In this document: positions 1 to 9,327 of the stretch, one piece after another | Numbering within the stretch: the stretch's first letter is position 1 | How the letters are laid out: each line of letters starts with the position of its first letter | Source of the DNA: UBA1715 sp964346725 | GTDB lineage: Bacteria > Bacteroidota > Bacteroidia > Bacteroidales > UBA1715 | NCBI GenBank assembly: GCA_964346725.1 | Contig: CAYFVM010000002.1 | Coordinates: 62,001-126,000, forward strand | Direction of reading: 5' to 3' | Length of the DNA stretch: 64,000 nucleotides | Translations under genes and position numbers: made by a program | The notes under the pieces: model-generated | Told to the model about the DNA's origin: nothing | Seen by the model: only the letters and a program-made list of their open reading frames with translations | Databases searched by the model: none

Positions 1-1
1 G

Positions 2-346
2 TTCCTTTGGTACAACTCATTTCCGGCTCAAGTATTTATGGGCGATACCGGAAGTCTTATGCTTGGCGGTATCATTGGAGTATTTGCAATTCTTATTCGT
101 AAAGAATTGTTGCTCCCTATTCTATGTGGAATCTTCTTTGCCGAAAGCGTTTCTGTGATTATTCAGGTGGCGTATTTCAAACACACAAAAAAGAAGTTTG
201 GTGAGGGCAAACGGTTCTTCCTTATGGCTCCGCTCCATCATCATTATCAGAAAAAAGGTCTTCCGGAATCGAAAATAGTAATTCGATTTTGGTTGATAGC
301 ACTCATTTTAGGTGCTTTAGCATTGGTAACATTAAAAATACGATAG
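2..346 (+). CDS. mraY: MraY, C-terminal part (phospho-MurNAc-pentapeptide transferase)
   Basis: This is the last ~114 residues of the integral-membrane enzyme that moves phospho-MurNAc-pentapeptide from UDP to undecaprenyl phosphate, making lipid I. The frame is open from base 2 and the gene begins before the window. The visible FPAQVFMGDTGSL segment carries the conserved Asp-containing loop of the family. A His-rich cytoplasmic loop (APLHHHYQKKG) follows, then a last hydrophobic helix. The first ATG in the visible part, at base 38, lies inside the conserved loop and is not a real start. It is followed 7 nt later by murD, in the usual dcw order. Identification is very firm; only the N-terminus is missing. 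Confidence 0.96.
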   Translation, partial: FLWYNSFPAQVFMGDTGSLMLGGIIGVFAILIRKELLLPILCGIFFAESVSVIIQVAYFKHTKKKFGEGKRFFLMAPLHHHYQKKGLPESKIVIRFWLIALILGALALVTLKIR

Positions 347-353
347 TACAACA

Positions 354-1703
354 ATGAAAAAAACAAATTTCATAGTTATTCTTGGTGCCGCAGAAAGTGG
401 TGTAGGTGCTGCTATTTTGGCAAAAGAAAAAGGTTTTGACGTCTTTGTTTCCGATAATGGAAAAATCAAAGACCAATACAAAACTATGCTTGTTGAAAAT
501 AATATCGAATTCGAGGAAGAACATCATTCTGAAGAAAAGATTCTCGAGGCAACTGAAATTATTAAAAGTCCGGGTATTCGTTCTGATGCCCCACTTGTGG
601 TGAAATTACTTTCGCTAGGAACTCCGGTTATTTCCGATTTGGAATTTGCTGCACGATACGCCAATGCAAAATTAATTTGCATCACCGGAAGCAATGGAAA
701 AACCACTACCACATTGTTGACCTATCATATTTTGAAACAAGCTGGTTTGAACGTTGGACTAGCAGGTAACGTTGGAAAAAGTTTTGCCTTGCAAGTTGCT
801 CATAATAATTACGATTATTATGTATTGGAAATTAGCAATTTCCAACTCGATCACATGTACGATTTCAAGGCCGATATTGCAATTCTATTAAACATTACTC
901 CCGACCATTTGGATCGTTACGAATACAAATTCCAGAACTACATCAATTCTAAGTTCAGAATTTCACAAAATATGCAGTCAAGCGATACTTTTATCTATTG
1001 CAGCGATGATGAAGTGTTGATAGATGAGATAGGTAAGAGAAAAATCTTTGCTGAAAAAGTAGCATACACCGTAACCGATGATTCTACTAAACAAGCATAT
1101 TTAAAAGAAGATACAATCTATGTGAATTTGCTTGAAAAAGATAGATTTTCGGTGAGTGTAGGCGAAATGCAGTTGAGAGGAAAACATAATTATGGAAACT
1201 CAATGGCAGCAATGCTTGCAGCTCGTGCCGTTGATATTAAAAATGACAAGATACGAGAAAGCCTCATTTCATTCCAAAATGTGGAACATCGACTTGAGAA
1301 AGTACCATTCACCGTTAAAGGTGTAGAGTTTATAAATGACTCAAAGGCAACCAATGTCAATTCGGTATGGTATGCGCTCGATAGCATGAAATCAAACGTG
1401 ATTTGGATTGCAGGCGGAACTGACAAGGGAAATGATTATTCAGAGCTTTATGCGTTGGCAAAAGAAAAAGTGAAAGCTTTGGTTTGCCTTGGCCTTGACA
1501 ATGAAAAATTGAAACAATCATTTGGCGACAAAGTGCCAACAGTAGTTGAAACTCGCAGTATGAAAGATGCCGTTCTAAAATCATTTGAATTGGCTAGTCC
1601 CGGTGATGTAGTGTTACTTTCACCGGCATGTGCAAGTTTCGATTTGTTTAAGAATTACGAAGATAGAGGAATCAAGTTTAAAGAAGAAGTACGAAATCTA
1701 TAA
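354..1703 (+). CDS. murD: MurD, UDP-MurNAc-L-Ala:D-Glu ligase
   Basis: Cytoplasmic ATP-dependent ligase that adds D-glutamate to UDP-MurNAc-L-alanine. At 449 residues it has normal family length. An N-terminal UDP-binding region (ILGAAESGVG, residues ~9-18) is followed by the Mur-ligase P-loop ITGSNGKTTTT near residues 109-119, a central domain with NITPDHLDRY, and a C-terminal domain with NDSKATN and a late SPACASFD motif. All Mur ligase landmarks are present, so it should be active. Its TAA stop shares one base with the ftsW ATG (TAATG), which suggests translational coupling. It sits between mraY and ftsW as in other dcw clusters. Confidence 0.97.
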   Translation: MKKTNFIVILGAAESGVGAAILAKEKGFDVFVSDNGKIKDQYKTMLVENNIEFEEEHHSEEKILEATEIIKSPGIRSDAPLVVKLLSLGTPVISDLEFAARYANAKLICITGSNGKTTTTLLTYHILKQAGLNVGLAGNVGKSFALQVAHNNYDYYVLEISNFQLDHMYDFKADIAILLNITPDHLDRYEYKFQNYINSKFRISQNMQSSDTFIYCSDDEVLIDEIGKRKIFAEKVAYTVTDDSTKQAYLKEDTIYVNLLEKDRFSVSVGEMQLRGKHNYGNSMAAMLAARAVDIKNDKIRESLISFQNVEHRLEKVPFTVKGVEFINDSKATNVNSVWYALDSMKSNVIWIAGGTDKGNDYSELYALAKEKVKALVCLGLDNEKLKQSFGDKVPTVVETRSMKDAVLKSFELASPGDVVLLSPACASFDLFKNYEDRGIKFKEEVRNL

Positions 1704-2974
1704 TGGACGAAACAGTATCGGAAATAAAGGAACGCTTAGCTGCTGAAGGAATTACATCCTTCCGTAGTCTTCTTATTGGCAACAAGATAATATGGACCAT
1801 ATTCTTTTTGCTGATAGGCATTTCTCTTATTGCCGTATATAGTTCTTCCAGCATGGTGATTTTTAGAAACGGAGCAAATAATTCTTTCTCCGTTTTGTTA
1901 AAACAAACCATGTATTTGCTTGCGGGCGTGGTTATTACCATATTTGTTTCGCAAATAGTGTATCGTTTCAAACCGGGAATCCTCAAAAAACAAGCATTCT
2001 TTTGGTATGTGGTTTCTGTCGTTCTGCTTTTAATGACCTTCTTTAGCGCATTTTCAGAAGAAGTAAATGGTGCGCATAGGTGGATAAACATTTTCGGTTT
2101 TTCAATTCAACCGAGTGAGTTTGCAAAAATGGCTTTAGTGATTTATATAGCCAAAATCTGCTCAGAGAATCAAGATAACATTGGCGATCCTAAAAGAGTA
2201 TTATACAAGATTCTCTTTGCCTCGGGAATTGTAGCAGGAATTATTTTGCTTTCAAATTTCTCAACGGCATTGTTTATTGTTCTCATTATGTTTTTCATGA
2301 TGTATTTAGGACGATTGCCATTTAAACAATTTGCTGCCATAGGAGCCATCGGGATTGCTCTTGCTGCTATTATGGGCTTTATCATTTTAAAAGAACCTCA
2401 AATATTCCCTCGTGGTGAAACGTGGCAAAAACGTGTGGTAAGTTTCGTCCCTAGTCTTGCTCCGTATGCAAGTGGCTATAATCCTGAAACGGAATATGCA
2501 CCAATAGATAATTATCAAGTAACGCAAGCAAAAATTGCCATAGCCGAAGGTGGTGTTTTGGGAAAAATGCCGGGCAACAGCACGCAACGTTATAAATTGT
2601 CTCAAGCATATTGCGATTTTATTTATGCAATAATAATAGAAGAAATGGGTTGGGCAGGCGCTATCATAGTACTTTTGGCATATTTCTGGCTCATTTGGCA
2701 GTCGCTCAATGTGGCCAAAAAAATGCAGCATGTGTTTGATGAATTGGTGGTGCTTGGTTTAATGTTTATGATGGTTGCGCAAGCGTTTCTTCATATGGGT
2801 GTTGTGGTAAATCTTTTGCCTGCAACCGGACAAACATTGCCCGTCATCAGTTCGGGTGGTTCTTCTTTGTTCATCACCTGTATTGAATTTGGAATTGTTC
2901 TGGGCATGTCGCAGTATGCAGAAGCGCATGCAGAAGATCCCAAGAAAAGTAAAAGTGTAGAAGTTAGTGATTAA
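1703..2974 (+). CDS. ftsW: FtsW, SEDS peptidoglycan glycosyltransferase of the divisome
   Basis: Polytopic SEDS-family protein that polymerises lipid II at the septum together with a class B penicillin-binding protein. The 423-residue sequence starts with a ~28-residue cytoplasmic tail and then has about ten hydrophobic helices. Family hallmarks are GAHRWINIFGFSIQPSEFAK near residues 122-142 and the late LLPATGQTLPVISSGGSSL motif. The start overlaps the murD stop by one base. The position between murD and murG, in the division cluster, favours FtsW over the elongation homologue RodA. Confidence 0.95.
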   Translation: MDETVSEIKERLAAEGITSFRSLLIGNKIIWTIFFLLIGISLIAVYSSSSMVIFRNGANNSFSVLLKQTMYLLAGVVITIFVSQIVYRFKPGILKKQAFFWYVVSVVLLLMTFFSAFSEEVNGAHRWINIFGFSIQPSEFAKMALVIYIAKICSENQDNIGDPKRVLYKILFASGIVAGIILLSNFSTALFIVLIMFFMMYLGRLPFKQFAAIGAIGIALAAIMGFIILKEPQIFPRGETWQKRVVSFVPSLAPYASGYNPETEYAPIDNYQVTQAKIAIAEGGVLGKMPGNSTQRYKLSQAYCDFIYAIIIEEMGWAGAIIVLLAYFWLIWQSLNVAKKMQHVFDELVVLGLMFMMVAQAFLHMGVVVNLLPATGQTLPVISSGGSSLFITCIEFGIVLGMSQYAEAHAEDPKKSKSVEVSD

Positions 2975-2985
2975 ATAGATACGAT

Positions 2986-4077
2986 ATGAAAGTGTTGATA
3001 AGTGGCGGTGGAACCGGCGGACATATTTTTCCAGCAGTGAGCATAGCTAATGCGCTACGCGAAAAACATCCCGATTGCGAGATTCTTTTCGTGGGTGCAG
3101 AATCCCGTATGGAAATGGAACGCGTTCCTGCAGCAGGCTACGACATTGTAGGGTTGCCAATTAGAGGTTTTGACCGTGCACACATTTTCAATAACATAAG
3201 TGTATTGATTGACTTGTGGAAAAGTATGCGTAAGGCAAAAAAGATTGTAAAAGAATTTAAACCAGATGTAGCTGTTGGAGTAGGCGGATATGCAAGTGGC
3301 GCTGCTATGAAAGTAGCTGCAAAATATGGAGTACCGGTACTTTTGCAAGAACAAAATGGTTTTGCGGGCGTGACCAATAAACTTTTGAAAAACGATGCTT
3401 CAAAGATTTGTGTGGCATACGAAGGCATGGAGAAATTTTTCCCTGCAGAAAAATTGATTCTTACCGGAAACCCAGTGCGTCAAAATCTTGTAGGTGGCGA
3501 TAAAAATGAAGCATACAAAGCATTCGGTTTTTCACCCGACAAAAAAACATTGTTAATCATAGGCGGTAGCCTTGGTGCTCGTACTATCAACAACAGTGTG
3601 ATTTCGTATCTCAAAGAATTGCAAGAAAGCGGTATTCAAGTGCTTTGGCAAACCGGAAAGGGATACATTGACGCTGCTCGCAAATCGGCAGAACCATTCA
3701 AATCGGATAGTTTGCAAGTAACGGACTTTGTAAGCCGTATGGATTTGGCGTATGCCATGACCGATTTGGTTATTTCACGTGCCGGCGCAAGTTCTATTTC
3801 TGAATTATGCTTACTCGGAAAGCCAGCTATATTGGTCCCTTCGCCTAACGTGGCCGAAGACCACCAAACACACAACGCAATGGCGTTGGTAAATAAAAAT
3901 GCAGCTGTTTTGGTAAAAGATATTGAAGCAGAAGAAAAACTTGTATCAACGGCTCTTGCAATGATTGATGACGAACAGCAACTTGCCGAGTTGTCTAAAA
4001 ATATATTGACGTTAGCTCAAAATGATTCGGCCAATAGAATTGCCGACGAAGTTTTGAAATTGATAAAAACAAAGTAA
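2986..4077 (+). CDS. murG: MurG, lipid II-forming GlcNAc transferase
   Basis: Peripheral inner-membrane GT28 glycosyltransferase that adds GlcNAc from UDP-GlcNAc to lipid I, giving lipid II. The N-terminal GGGTGGHIFPA loop (residues ~7-17) is the lipid I-binding glycine-rich motif. A second Gly-rich loop, GGSLGART, lies near residue 190, and the C-terminal domain has the nucleotide-binding SRAGASSISEL motif. The length of 363 residues is typical. It begins 11 nt after ftsW and its last base is the first base of the murC start (TAATG). Confidence 0.97.
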   Translation: MKVLISGGGTGGHIFPAVSIANALREKHPDCEILFVGAESRMEMERVPAAGYDIVGLPIRGFDRAHIFNNISVLIDLWKSMRKAKKIVKEFKPDVAVGVGGYASGAAMKVAAKYGVPVLLQEQNGFAGVTNKLLKNDASKICVAYEGMEKFFPAEKLILTGNPVRQNLVGGDKNEAYKAFGFSPDKKTLLIIGGSLGARTINNSVISYLKELQESGIQVLWQTGKGYIDAARKSAEPFKSDSLQVTDFVSRMDLAYAMTDLVISRAGASSISELCLLGKPAILVPSPNVAEDHQTHNAMALVNKNAAVLVKDIEAEEKLVSTALAMIDDEQQLAELSKNILTLAQNDSANRIADEVLKLIKTK

Positions 4078-5623
4078 TGAAGGAAAACTATTATTTTATC
4101 GGTATCGGAGGAATTGGCATGAGTGCCTTGGCTCGTTATTTTAACTTGCTCGGTGCTCAAGTGTANNNNNNNNNNNNNNNNNNNNNNNNNNNNNNNNNNN
4201 NNNNNNNNNNNNNNNNNNNNNNNNNNNNNNNNNNNNNNNNNNNNNNNNNNNNNNNNNNNNNNNNNGAATTGGCATGAGTGCCTTGGCTCGTTATTTTAAC
4301 TTGCTCGGTGCTCAAGTGTATGGTTATGACCGTGCACCTTCTGATTTAACGCACGAATTGGAATCGGAAGGAATGAAGATTCACTACACCGATTTAGCTT
4401 CTGCTATTCCATCTGAAATAAAATCAGCCGTAGATAAAACAATAGTGGTGATAACTCCAGCTATTCCGCAAGAAAATAATGAATACACCTATTTTCGCAA
4501 AAATGGTTTCTCAATTTTGAAACGTGCCAAAGTGCTTGGGCTCATTTGCAGAAATATGAGAACTATTGCAATAGCGGGAACTCATGGCAAAACGTCAACT
4601 ACAACATTTACTTCATATTTGATGAAGAATTCAAAAAATGGTTGTAATGCATTTTTAGGAGGAATTTCAAAGAATTTCAATTCTAATTATGTGTTTGATG
4701 AGAATTCCAATTTTCTGGTTGTTGAAGCTGATGAATATGATAGGTCATTCCATAATTTATATCCGTCAATTGGAATAATAACCGCAATGGATGCCGACCA
4801 TTTGGATATTTATGGTACGCACCAGGCTATGATAGAGTCGTTTTATAAGTTCGTATGCCAAATACAAAAAGGTGGCACCTTGATTCATAAATTAGGTTTG
4901 AATTTTGACCCAATTATGCAGGATTTGCAACAAAACAATGTGCGCATCTATACATACTCATTACAAGATTCTGCAGCCGATTTCTATATGAAGTCTATAG
5001 AAATTAAAAACAATGCCTTTGAATTGTGTTTACATACTCCTTTTGGCGAAATCAATTCCATACACTTTGGTTTACCGGGAAAAACAAATGTAGAAAATTA
5101 TGTAGCGGCAGCTGCTGCATCATTGGTAAATGGAGTCACCAGAGATGAGTTGTGCAAGGCTACCAAAACGTTGCATGGCGTTGTTCGTCGTTTCGATGTA
5201 CAAGTGGCTTCGCCAAAGTTGATTTATATAGATGATTATGCACATCATCCGGCAGAACTTAAGGCTTGCATAGAGTCAATTCGTGAAATGTATGCAGGGA
5301 AAAAAATGACAGGAATTTTCCAACCGCATTTATATACACGTACCCGTGATTTCGCATCGGAATTTGCTGAAAGTCTTTCGCTGCTCGATGAACTCATTTT
5401 GCTTGATATTTATCCGGCTCGCGAAGAACCAATTCCGGGAGTTACTTCTCAATTGATATTTGATCAAGTAACGTGTCCCGAAAAACAAATGTGTTCCAAA
5501 GAAAATGTGTTGGAAGTCTTGAAAGATAAAGAATTAGAAGTATTGATAACTGTTGGTGCTGGCAATATAGATCGCTTGGTACAACCTATAACTGAATTAT
5601 TGAAGAAAAGAGTGAATGGCTAG
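4077..5623 (+). CDS. murC: MurC, UDP-MurNAc:L-Ala ligase, interrupted by an assembly gap
   Basis: Cytoplasmic Mur ligase that adds L-alanine to UDP-MurNAc. As printed, the frame is broken by 100 Ns (4166-4265). The 55 bases before the gap (4111-4165) are repeated exactly after it (4266-4320). Removing one copy plus the Ns deletes 155 bases and gives an intact protein of 463 residues that begins MKENYYFIGIGGIGMSALAR. It contains the ATP loop GTHGKTST (~residues 116-123), the EADEYDRS motif and the late YAHHP motif. The gene is therefore almost certainly whole and the break is artificial. It overlaps ftsQ by 8 nt. Confidence 0.95.
4111..4320. other. Scaffold gap flanked by a duplicated contig end
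   Basis: Positions 4166-4265 are 100 Ns. The 55 bases ending at 4165 are identical to the 55 bases starting at 4266. A fixed-length 100-N spacer between contigs whose ends share a k-mer-sized overlap is what a de Bruijn graph assembler leaves when it scaffolds but fails to merge adjacent contigs. No sequence is likely to be missing: collapsing the two copies restores the murC frame. Confidence 0.95.
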
Positions 5624-6389
5624 GAAGTTCGTGACATATTTACCTTTGATTCTATTGTGCATTGTAGCAATAGCAAGCCTTTCGTTTTCAGAGGTGAAAC
5701 ACGCAAGTATACGCTGTACCGATGTACTCATTTCTATTGAGAAAAATCAGTCTCATTCCGATTTTATCAATGTTGAAGATGTGTATGTTGCAATGAACTC
5801 TAATCGCAATATGCTTATAGGCAAGGAGGTCGCTGAGATTGATATACATCAAATTGAGTCAACTCTTGAATCAAATCCAACCATTCTTTCTTGTGAAACG
5901 TATTTCACGCTCAAAGGCGAGTTGCGCATTAAGATAAAACAGCGCACGCCAATCGTGAGAATCATGTCGTTGCATTCAAGTTATTATTTAGATGAAAATG
6001 GGGTAATGATGCCACTTTCGGAACGAGGAAGTGCACGCGTGTTGGTAGCTTCGGGTGAAATTTACACCGATTATCAAGCTGGAGTAAACGTACGTGATTC
6101 TGCGAATTTAAAATTGTTACAAGATGTGTTCAGCTTAGCTCAAGATATTCGCAGCGATTCGTTGTTCCTTCCTATGATTGAACAAATTTTTGTAACACCA
6201 AAACGAGAATATGTGTTGACAACCAAAGTGGGACCGTCAAAAATTGAATTTGGAACTATTGACAATAAAGACGTAAAGTTCCGTCACATTAGAGCTTTTT
6301 ATAAAGCTGACAAAGTGAAGGAAAACTGGGACAAATACGTCTCATTGTCTCTCAAATATAAGAATCAAATAGTATGCACTAAAAAATAA
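5616..6389 (+). CDS. ftsQ: FtsQ/DivIB-like cell division protein
   Basis: Bitopic divisome protein that links early and late division proteins. It has 257 residues: a very short cytoplasmic end, one transmembrane helix (residues ~6-25, YLPLILLCIVAIASLSF) and a periplasmic part. The stretch from ~residue 35 to 110 (KEVAEIDIHQIESTLESNP, then LRIKIKQRTPIVRI) resembles the POTRA and FtsQ domains. Sequence conservation in FtsQ is low, so the call rests on topology, the POTRA-like pattern and position between murC and ftsA. It starts 8 nt inside murC. Confidence 0.88.
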   Translation: MARKFVTYLPLILLCIVAIASLSFSEVKHASIRCTDVLISIEKNQSHSDFINVEDVYVAMNSNRNMLIGKEVAEIDIHQIESTLESNPTILSCETYFTLKGELRIKIKQRTPIVRIMSLHSSYYLDENGVMMPLSERGSARVLVASGEIYTDYQAGVNVRDSANLKLLQDVFSLAQDIRSDSLFLPMIEQIFVTPKREYVLTTKVGPSKIEFGTIDNKDVKFRHIRAFYKADKVKENWDKYVSLSLKYKNQIVCTKK

Positions 6390-6398
6390 TATAAAAGT

Positions 6399-7790
6399 AT
6401 GGAACAAGATGTAAAAAAACCGGTGGTCGAAAAGTCAAGGATGTTTGCGGCCATTGACATTGGAACTACAAAAATTGTGGCACTCGTTGGGTATAAAAAC
6501 GATGCCGGAGAAATCGTAGTATGCGGTAGAAGTAACATCGCATCTACTGGCGTGTGGAGTGGACAGGTATCAAATGTATCGCACGCATCGCAATCTATTA
6601 GAACGGCTGTAGAAAATGCTTCAGCTGAAGCTGGTTTCTTCCCCAAAAAAGTAGTTGTGGGCGTTGCCGGACGACACGTTCGTTCAACATCATACACTGT
6701 TCAGTGTAATCGTGGTGATTATGCAAAAGTAATCACGACTGAGGAAATAGAGGATTTGCGCAAAGCAGCAAACAATGTAGCGTATAACTATGATGAGGAA
6801 ATTATCAATGTAGTGCCTCAGAATTACGTGTTAGACGGAACATTCGTTGATAATCCTTTGGGTATGTCTTGCAAACACATTGATGCTCAATATCAAGTGA
6901 TAATTGGAAAAATTCAAGCTCTTGCACAACTTCGTCAGAGTGTGGATATGGCCGGCTTGGAAGTGGCTGAAAATGGTTTGTATTTAGAGCCTTTAGCTTC
7001 GTCTGATGCGGTACTTACGGAAGAAGACCGCAAGTTGGGTGTGGCTATGATTGACATTGGTGGTGGAACAACCGATGTTGCCATATACAAGGATAACATT
7101 TTGCGCGCAACGTCAAGTATTCCTTTTGGTGGAAATCTTATCACATCTGATATTGCACAAGGTTGTGGTATTTTGGAAACAGATGCTGAAGAAATTAAAA
7201 AACAATACGGAGAAGCTATTAGTGACTTTGCTCCTAATGCCATTATTTCTATAGAAGGCGTTGCAGGACAAACTTCAAAACAAATACAAGTGACGAATCT
7301 TGCAAAAATTATTCAGTCACGTGCTGAAGAAATTATTGATTCAATAAACTTTGAAATAGCACTTGCAATTCCTATCGCTACAGAATTATCAGCCGGAGTG
7401 GTTGTAACAGGCGGTGGTTCAAAGTTGAAAAACATGTCAAACTTGCTTTCGTATAAGGTAGGAATGCGTCCTCGTCTTGTCTCTCCTATCCGTAGAGTGT
7501 TGTATAATGATAATACCTTGTTTAATGATTCTGCATATTCAACTGCCGTGGGCTTATTGTTGCGTGCTGCTACATTACATGAGAAAGCAAACAGACAGGT
7601 ACAAGTTGTAGAAGTAGAACAGAAAAATGAGGAAGTAAAAGTTGCACCTAACGCCGAAAATGAAGAACCGGTATATGAAGGTGAGACTGAAAATTCTCAA
7701 GAAAGACATGGCTTTTTGGAAAAGATGATTGGTGGCTTGAAAAAACAAGTCGGTGGCTTTTTCGAAGTTGATGATGCTGAATATAAGTAG
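6399..7790 (+). CDS. ftsA: FtsA, actin-like divisome protein
   Basis: Actin-fold ATPase that tethers FtsZ filaments to the membrane and recruits later division proteins. The phosphate-1 motif AAIDIGTTKIVALVG lies near residues 13-27. A SHS2/1C subdomain region follows. Phosphate-2 is DIGGGTTDVAIY and the adenosine motif is VVTGGGSKLKN. The C-terminal tail ends with an amphipathic segment (FLEKMIGGLKKQVGGFFEV), the expected membrane-targeting helix. It lies between ftsQ and ftsZ. The 463-residue length includes an acidic linker before the tail, common in this phylum. Confidence 0.96.
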   Translation: MEQDVKKPVVEKSRMFAAIDIGTTKIVALVGYKNDAGEIVVCGRSNIASTGVWSGQVSNVSHASQSIRTAVENASAEAGFFPKKVVVGVAGRHVRSTSYTVQCNRGDYAKVITTEEIEDLRKAANNVAYNYDEEIINVVPQNYVLDGTFVDNPLGMSCKHIDAQYQVIIGKIQALAQLRQSVDMAGLEVAENGLYLEPLASSDAVLTEEDRKLGVAMIDIGGGTTDVAIYKDNILRATSSIPFGGNLITSDIAQGCGILETDAEEIKKQYGEAISDFAPNAIISIEGVAGQTSKQIQVTNLAKIIQSRAEEIIDSINFEIALAIPIATELSAGVVVTGGGSKLKNMSNLLSYKVGMRPRLVSPIRRVLYNDNTLFNDSAYSTAVGLLLRAATLHEKANRQVQVVEVEQKNEEVKVAPNAENEEPVYEGETENSQERHGFLEKMIGGLKKQVGGFFEVDDAEYK

Positions 7791-7812
7791 TAACCTCTAA
7801 AAATATAATATT

Positions 7813-9216
7813 ATGGTAGATATAGGACAAGCGATGGAACCGGAATTCGGAACATCAAGAAAAGCTGCTTCCATTAAGATTATCGGTGTAGGCGGTGGAG
7901 GTGGTAATGCTGCAAACCGTATGTATAACGAAGGAATTCAAGATGTTGATTTTATAATTTGCAATTCCGACCAACAAGATTTGTCAAAAAGTCCAATACC
8001 CAACAAAGTTCGTTTGGGCGAAGGTCTTGGCTGTGGTAGTAATGCAGAAAAAGGTGAGCAATATGCCAAAGAAAAAACGGCTGAAATAGAAGAAATGCTT
8101 AACAATACGCAAATGGTATTTATTACAGCAGGAATGGGCGGTGGTACTGGTACCGGAGCTGCTCCTGTAATTGCCGAAATTTGCAAAAACAAAGGCATTC
8201 TCACAGTCGCAATTGTTACTATTCCGTATCGTTTTGAAGGTGCACAACGCTATCAAAACGCATTACGTGGTATAGAAGCATTGAGTCAGTCGGTCGATTC
8301 AATTTTGGTGGTCAACAACCAAACCCTTCGTGAACATTATGGCGATTTAAAATTGACAGAAGCTTTCAAGAAAGCCGATGATATTTTGGCCGTAGCAACG
8401 CGAGCAATTGCCGACATTATGCAAAAAACCGGATTTGTAAACGTGGATTTTGAAGACGTTCGCAATGTGATGAAAAATAGTGGTGTTTCCGTTATGGCAT
8501 CAGGTTGTGCATCGGGCGATCAACGTGCTTTTGATGCAATTGAACGTACACTTGATAGTCCGTTGTTGAACAAGGCTGATATTCGTGGTGCAAAGAAAAT
8601 TTTGCTTAACATCACTTCATCCGTTGAAAACGAACTTACCGGTGATGAGTTGGAGATTATTATGGAATATATCCGTCAGAAAGCGGAAACAGATGTAAAC
8701 ATTACGTGGGGATATATGACAGATTCGCCTGAATCAGGCGAAGAGGTGCAAATAACCATGATAGCTACCGGTTTTGAAATATCTGATATTCCTGATTTTA
8801 GACAAAAAGAAGAACCTAAAACGATTGTTTTCAAGTCGGGAACAAAATCAGAGACGAAAAACACACCGTCTACACCAGGCGAAGAACCTGTAGTGAAACC
8901 TGGCATGCAAACGAATCTTTTCGACCAAGATAACGATGATATTACGGTAAATCGCTCTTCGTTCGATTATGGCAAGGTGAAAGGAATGGACGATATTACT
9001 AATCTGGAAAGTCAGCCGGCATACATGCGTCAGCAACAAGAAGTGACGAAGGGAACGCAAATTAAACCATCGGCACAACAAACTCGCTCTCAAGCTACTA
9101 TTGAAGCAGTAGCAAATAGAATAAGTGGAACAAATCCTTCAAAGTTTTCAATCGATAAGGATTCAAAAGGAATAGCACTTGGTGACAACAAGTACTTAAA
9201 TCATAACGTGGATTAG
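7813..9216 (+). CDS. ftsZ: FtsZ, tubulin-like cell division GTPase
   Basis: Forms the Z-ring. The GTPase core spans residues ~20-330, with GVGGGGGNAANRM, the tubulin signature GGGTGTGA at ~109-116, and the T7 loop NVDFEDVRNVM. At 467 residues it is longer than the E. coli protein because of an extended low-complexity tail. The extreme C-terminus (KYLNHNVD) does not resemble the canonical FtsA-binding peptide. A segment much like it, LESQPAYMRQQ, lies about 65 residues before the end (~395-405). An intrinsic terminator lies 29 nt after the stop and closes the dcw transcript. Confidence 0.97.
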   Translation: MVDIGQAMEPEFGTSRKAASIKIIGVGGGGGNAANRMYNEGIQDVDFIICNSDQQDLSKSPIPNKVRLGEGLGCGSNAEKGEQYAKEKTAEIEEMLNNTQMVFITAGMGGGTGTGAAPVIAEICKNKGILTVAIVTIPYRFEGAQRYQNALRGIEALSQSVDSILVVNNQTLREHYGDLKLTEAFKKADDILAVATRAIADIMQKTGFVNVDFEDVRNVMKNSGVSVMASGCASGDQRAFDAIERTLDSPLLNKADIRGAKKILLNITSSVENELTGDELEIIMEYIRQKAETDVNITWGYMTDSPESGEEVQITMIATGFEISDIPDFRQKEEPKTIVFKSGTKSETKNTPSTPGEEPVVKPGMQTNLFDQDNDDITVNRSSFDYGKVKGMDDITNLESQPAYMRQQQEVTKGTQIKPSAQQTRSQATIEAVANRISGTNPSKFSIDKDSKGIALGDNKYLNHNVD

Positions 9217-9244
9217 TTCCTCCCGTTATACATGTCATACTTTT

Positions 9245-9275
9245 GCCCGAAGGCGTGCATCCTTCGGGCTTTTTT
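9245..9275 (+). terminator. Intrinsic terminator after ftsZ
   Basis: A perfect 9-bp stem (GCCCGAAGG at 9245-9253 pairing with CCTTCGGGC at 9261-9269) with a 7-nt loop is followed by six Ts (9270-9275). It is one of the few GC-rich hairpins in the window and sits directly after ftsZ. Confidence 0.92.
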
Positions 9276-9299
9276 ATGCATACTTATTTAAAAAGATTG

Positions 9300-9307
9300 T
9301 ACTTTTG
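9300..9307 (+). promoter_or_regulatory. Bacteroidota -7 box for the flippase gene
   Basis: TACTTTTG fits the TAnnTTTG -7 consensus of Bacteroidota primary sigma factors. It lies just after the ftsZ terminator and 20 nt before the TTG start at 9328. No convincing -33 TTTG is present. Confidence 0.5.
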
Positions 9308-9327
9308 CTTCTGTAAAAATCGAGATT

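Noticed and set aside
4111..4320. 55-base direct repeat around the N run as a biological duplication
   Set aside because: Its length, exactness and position at a 100-N gap, and restoration of murC when collapsed, point to an assembly artefact.
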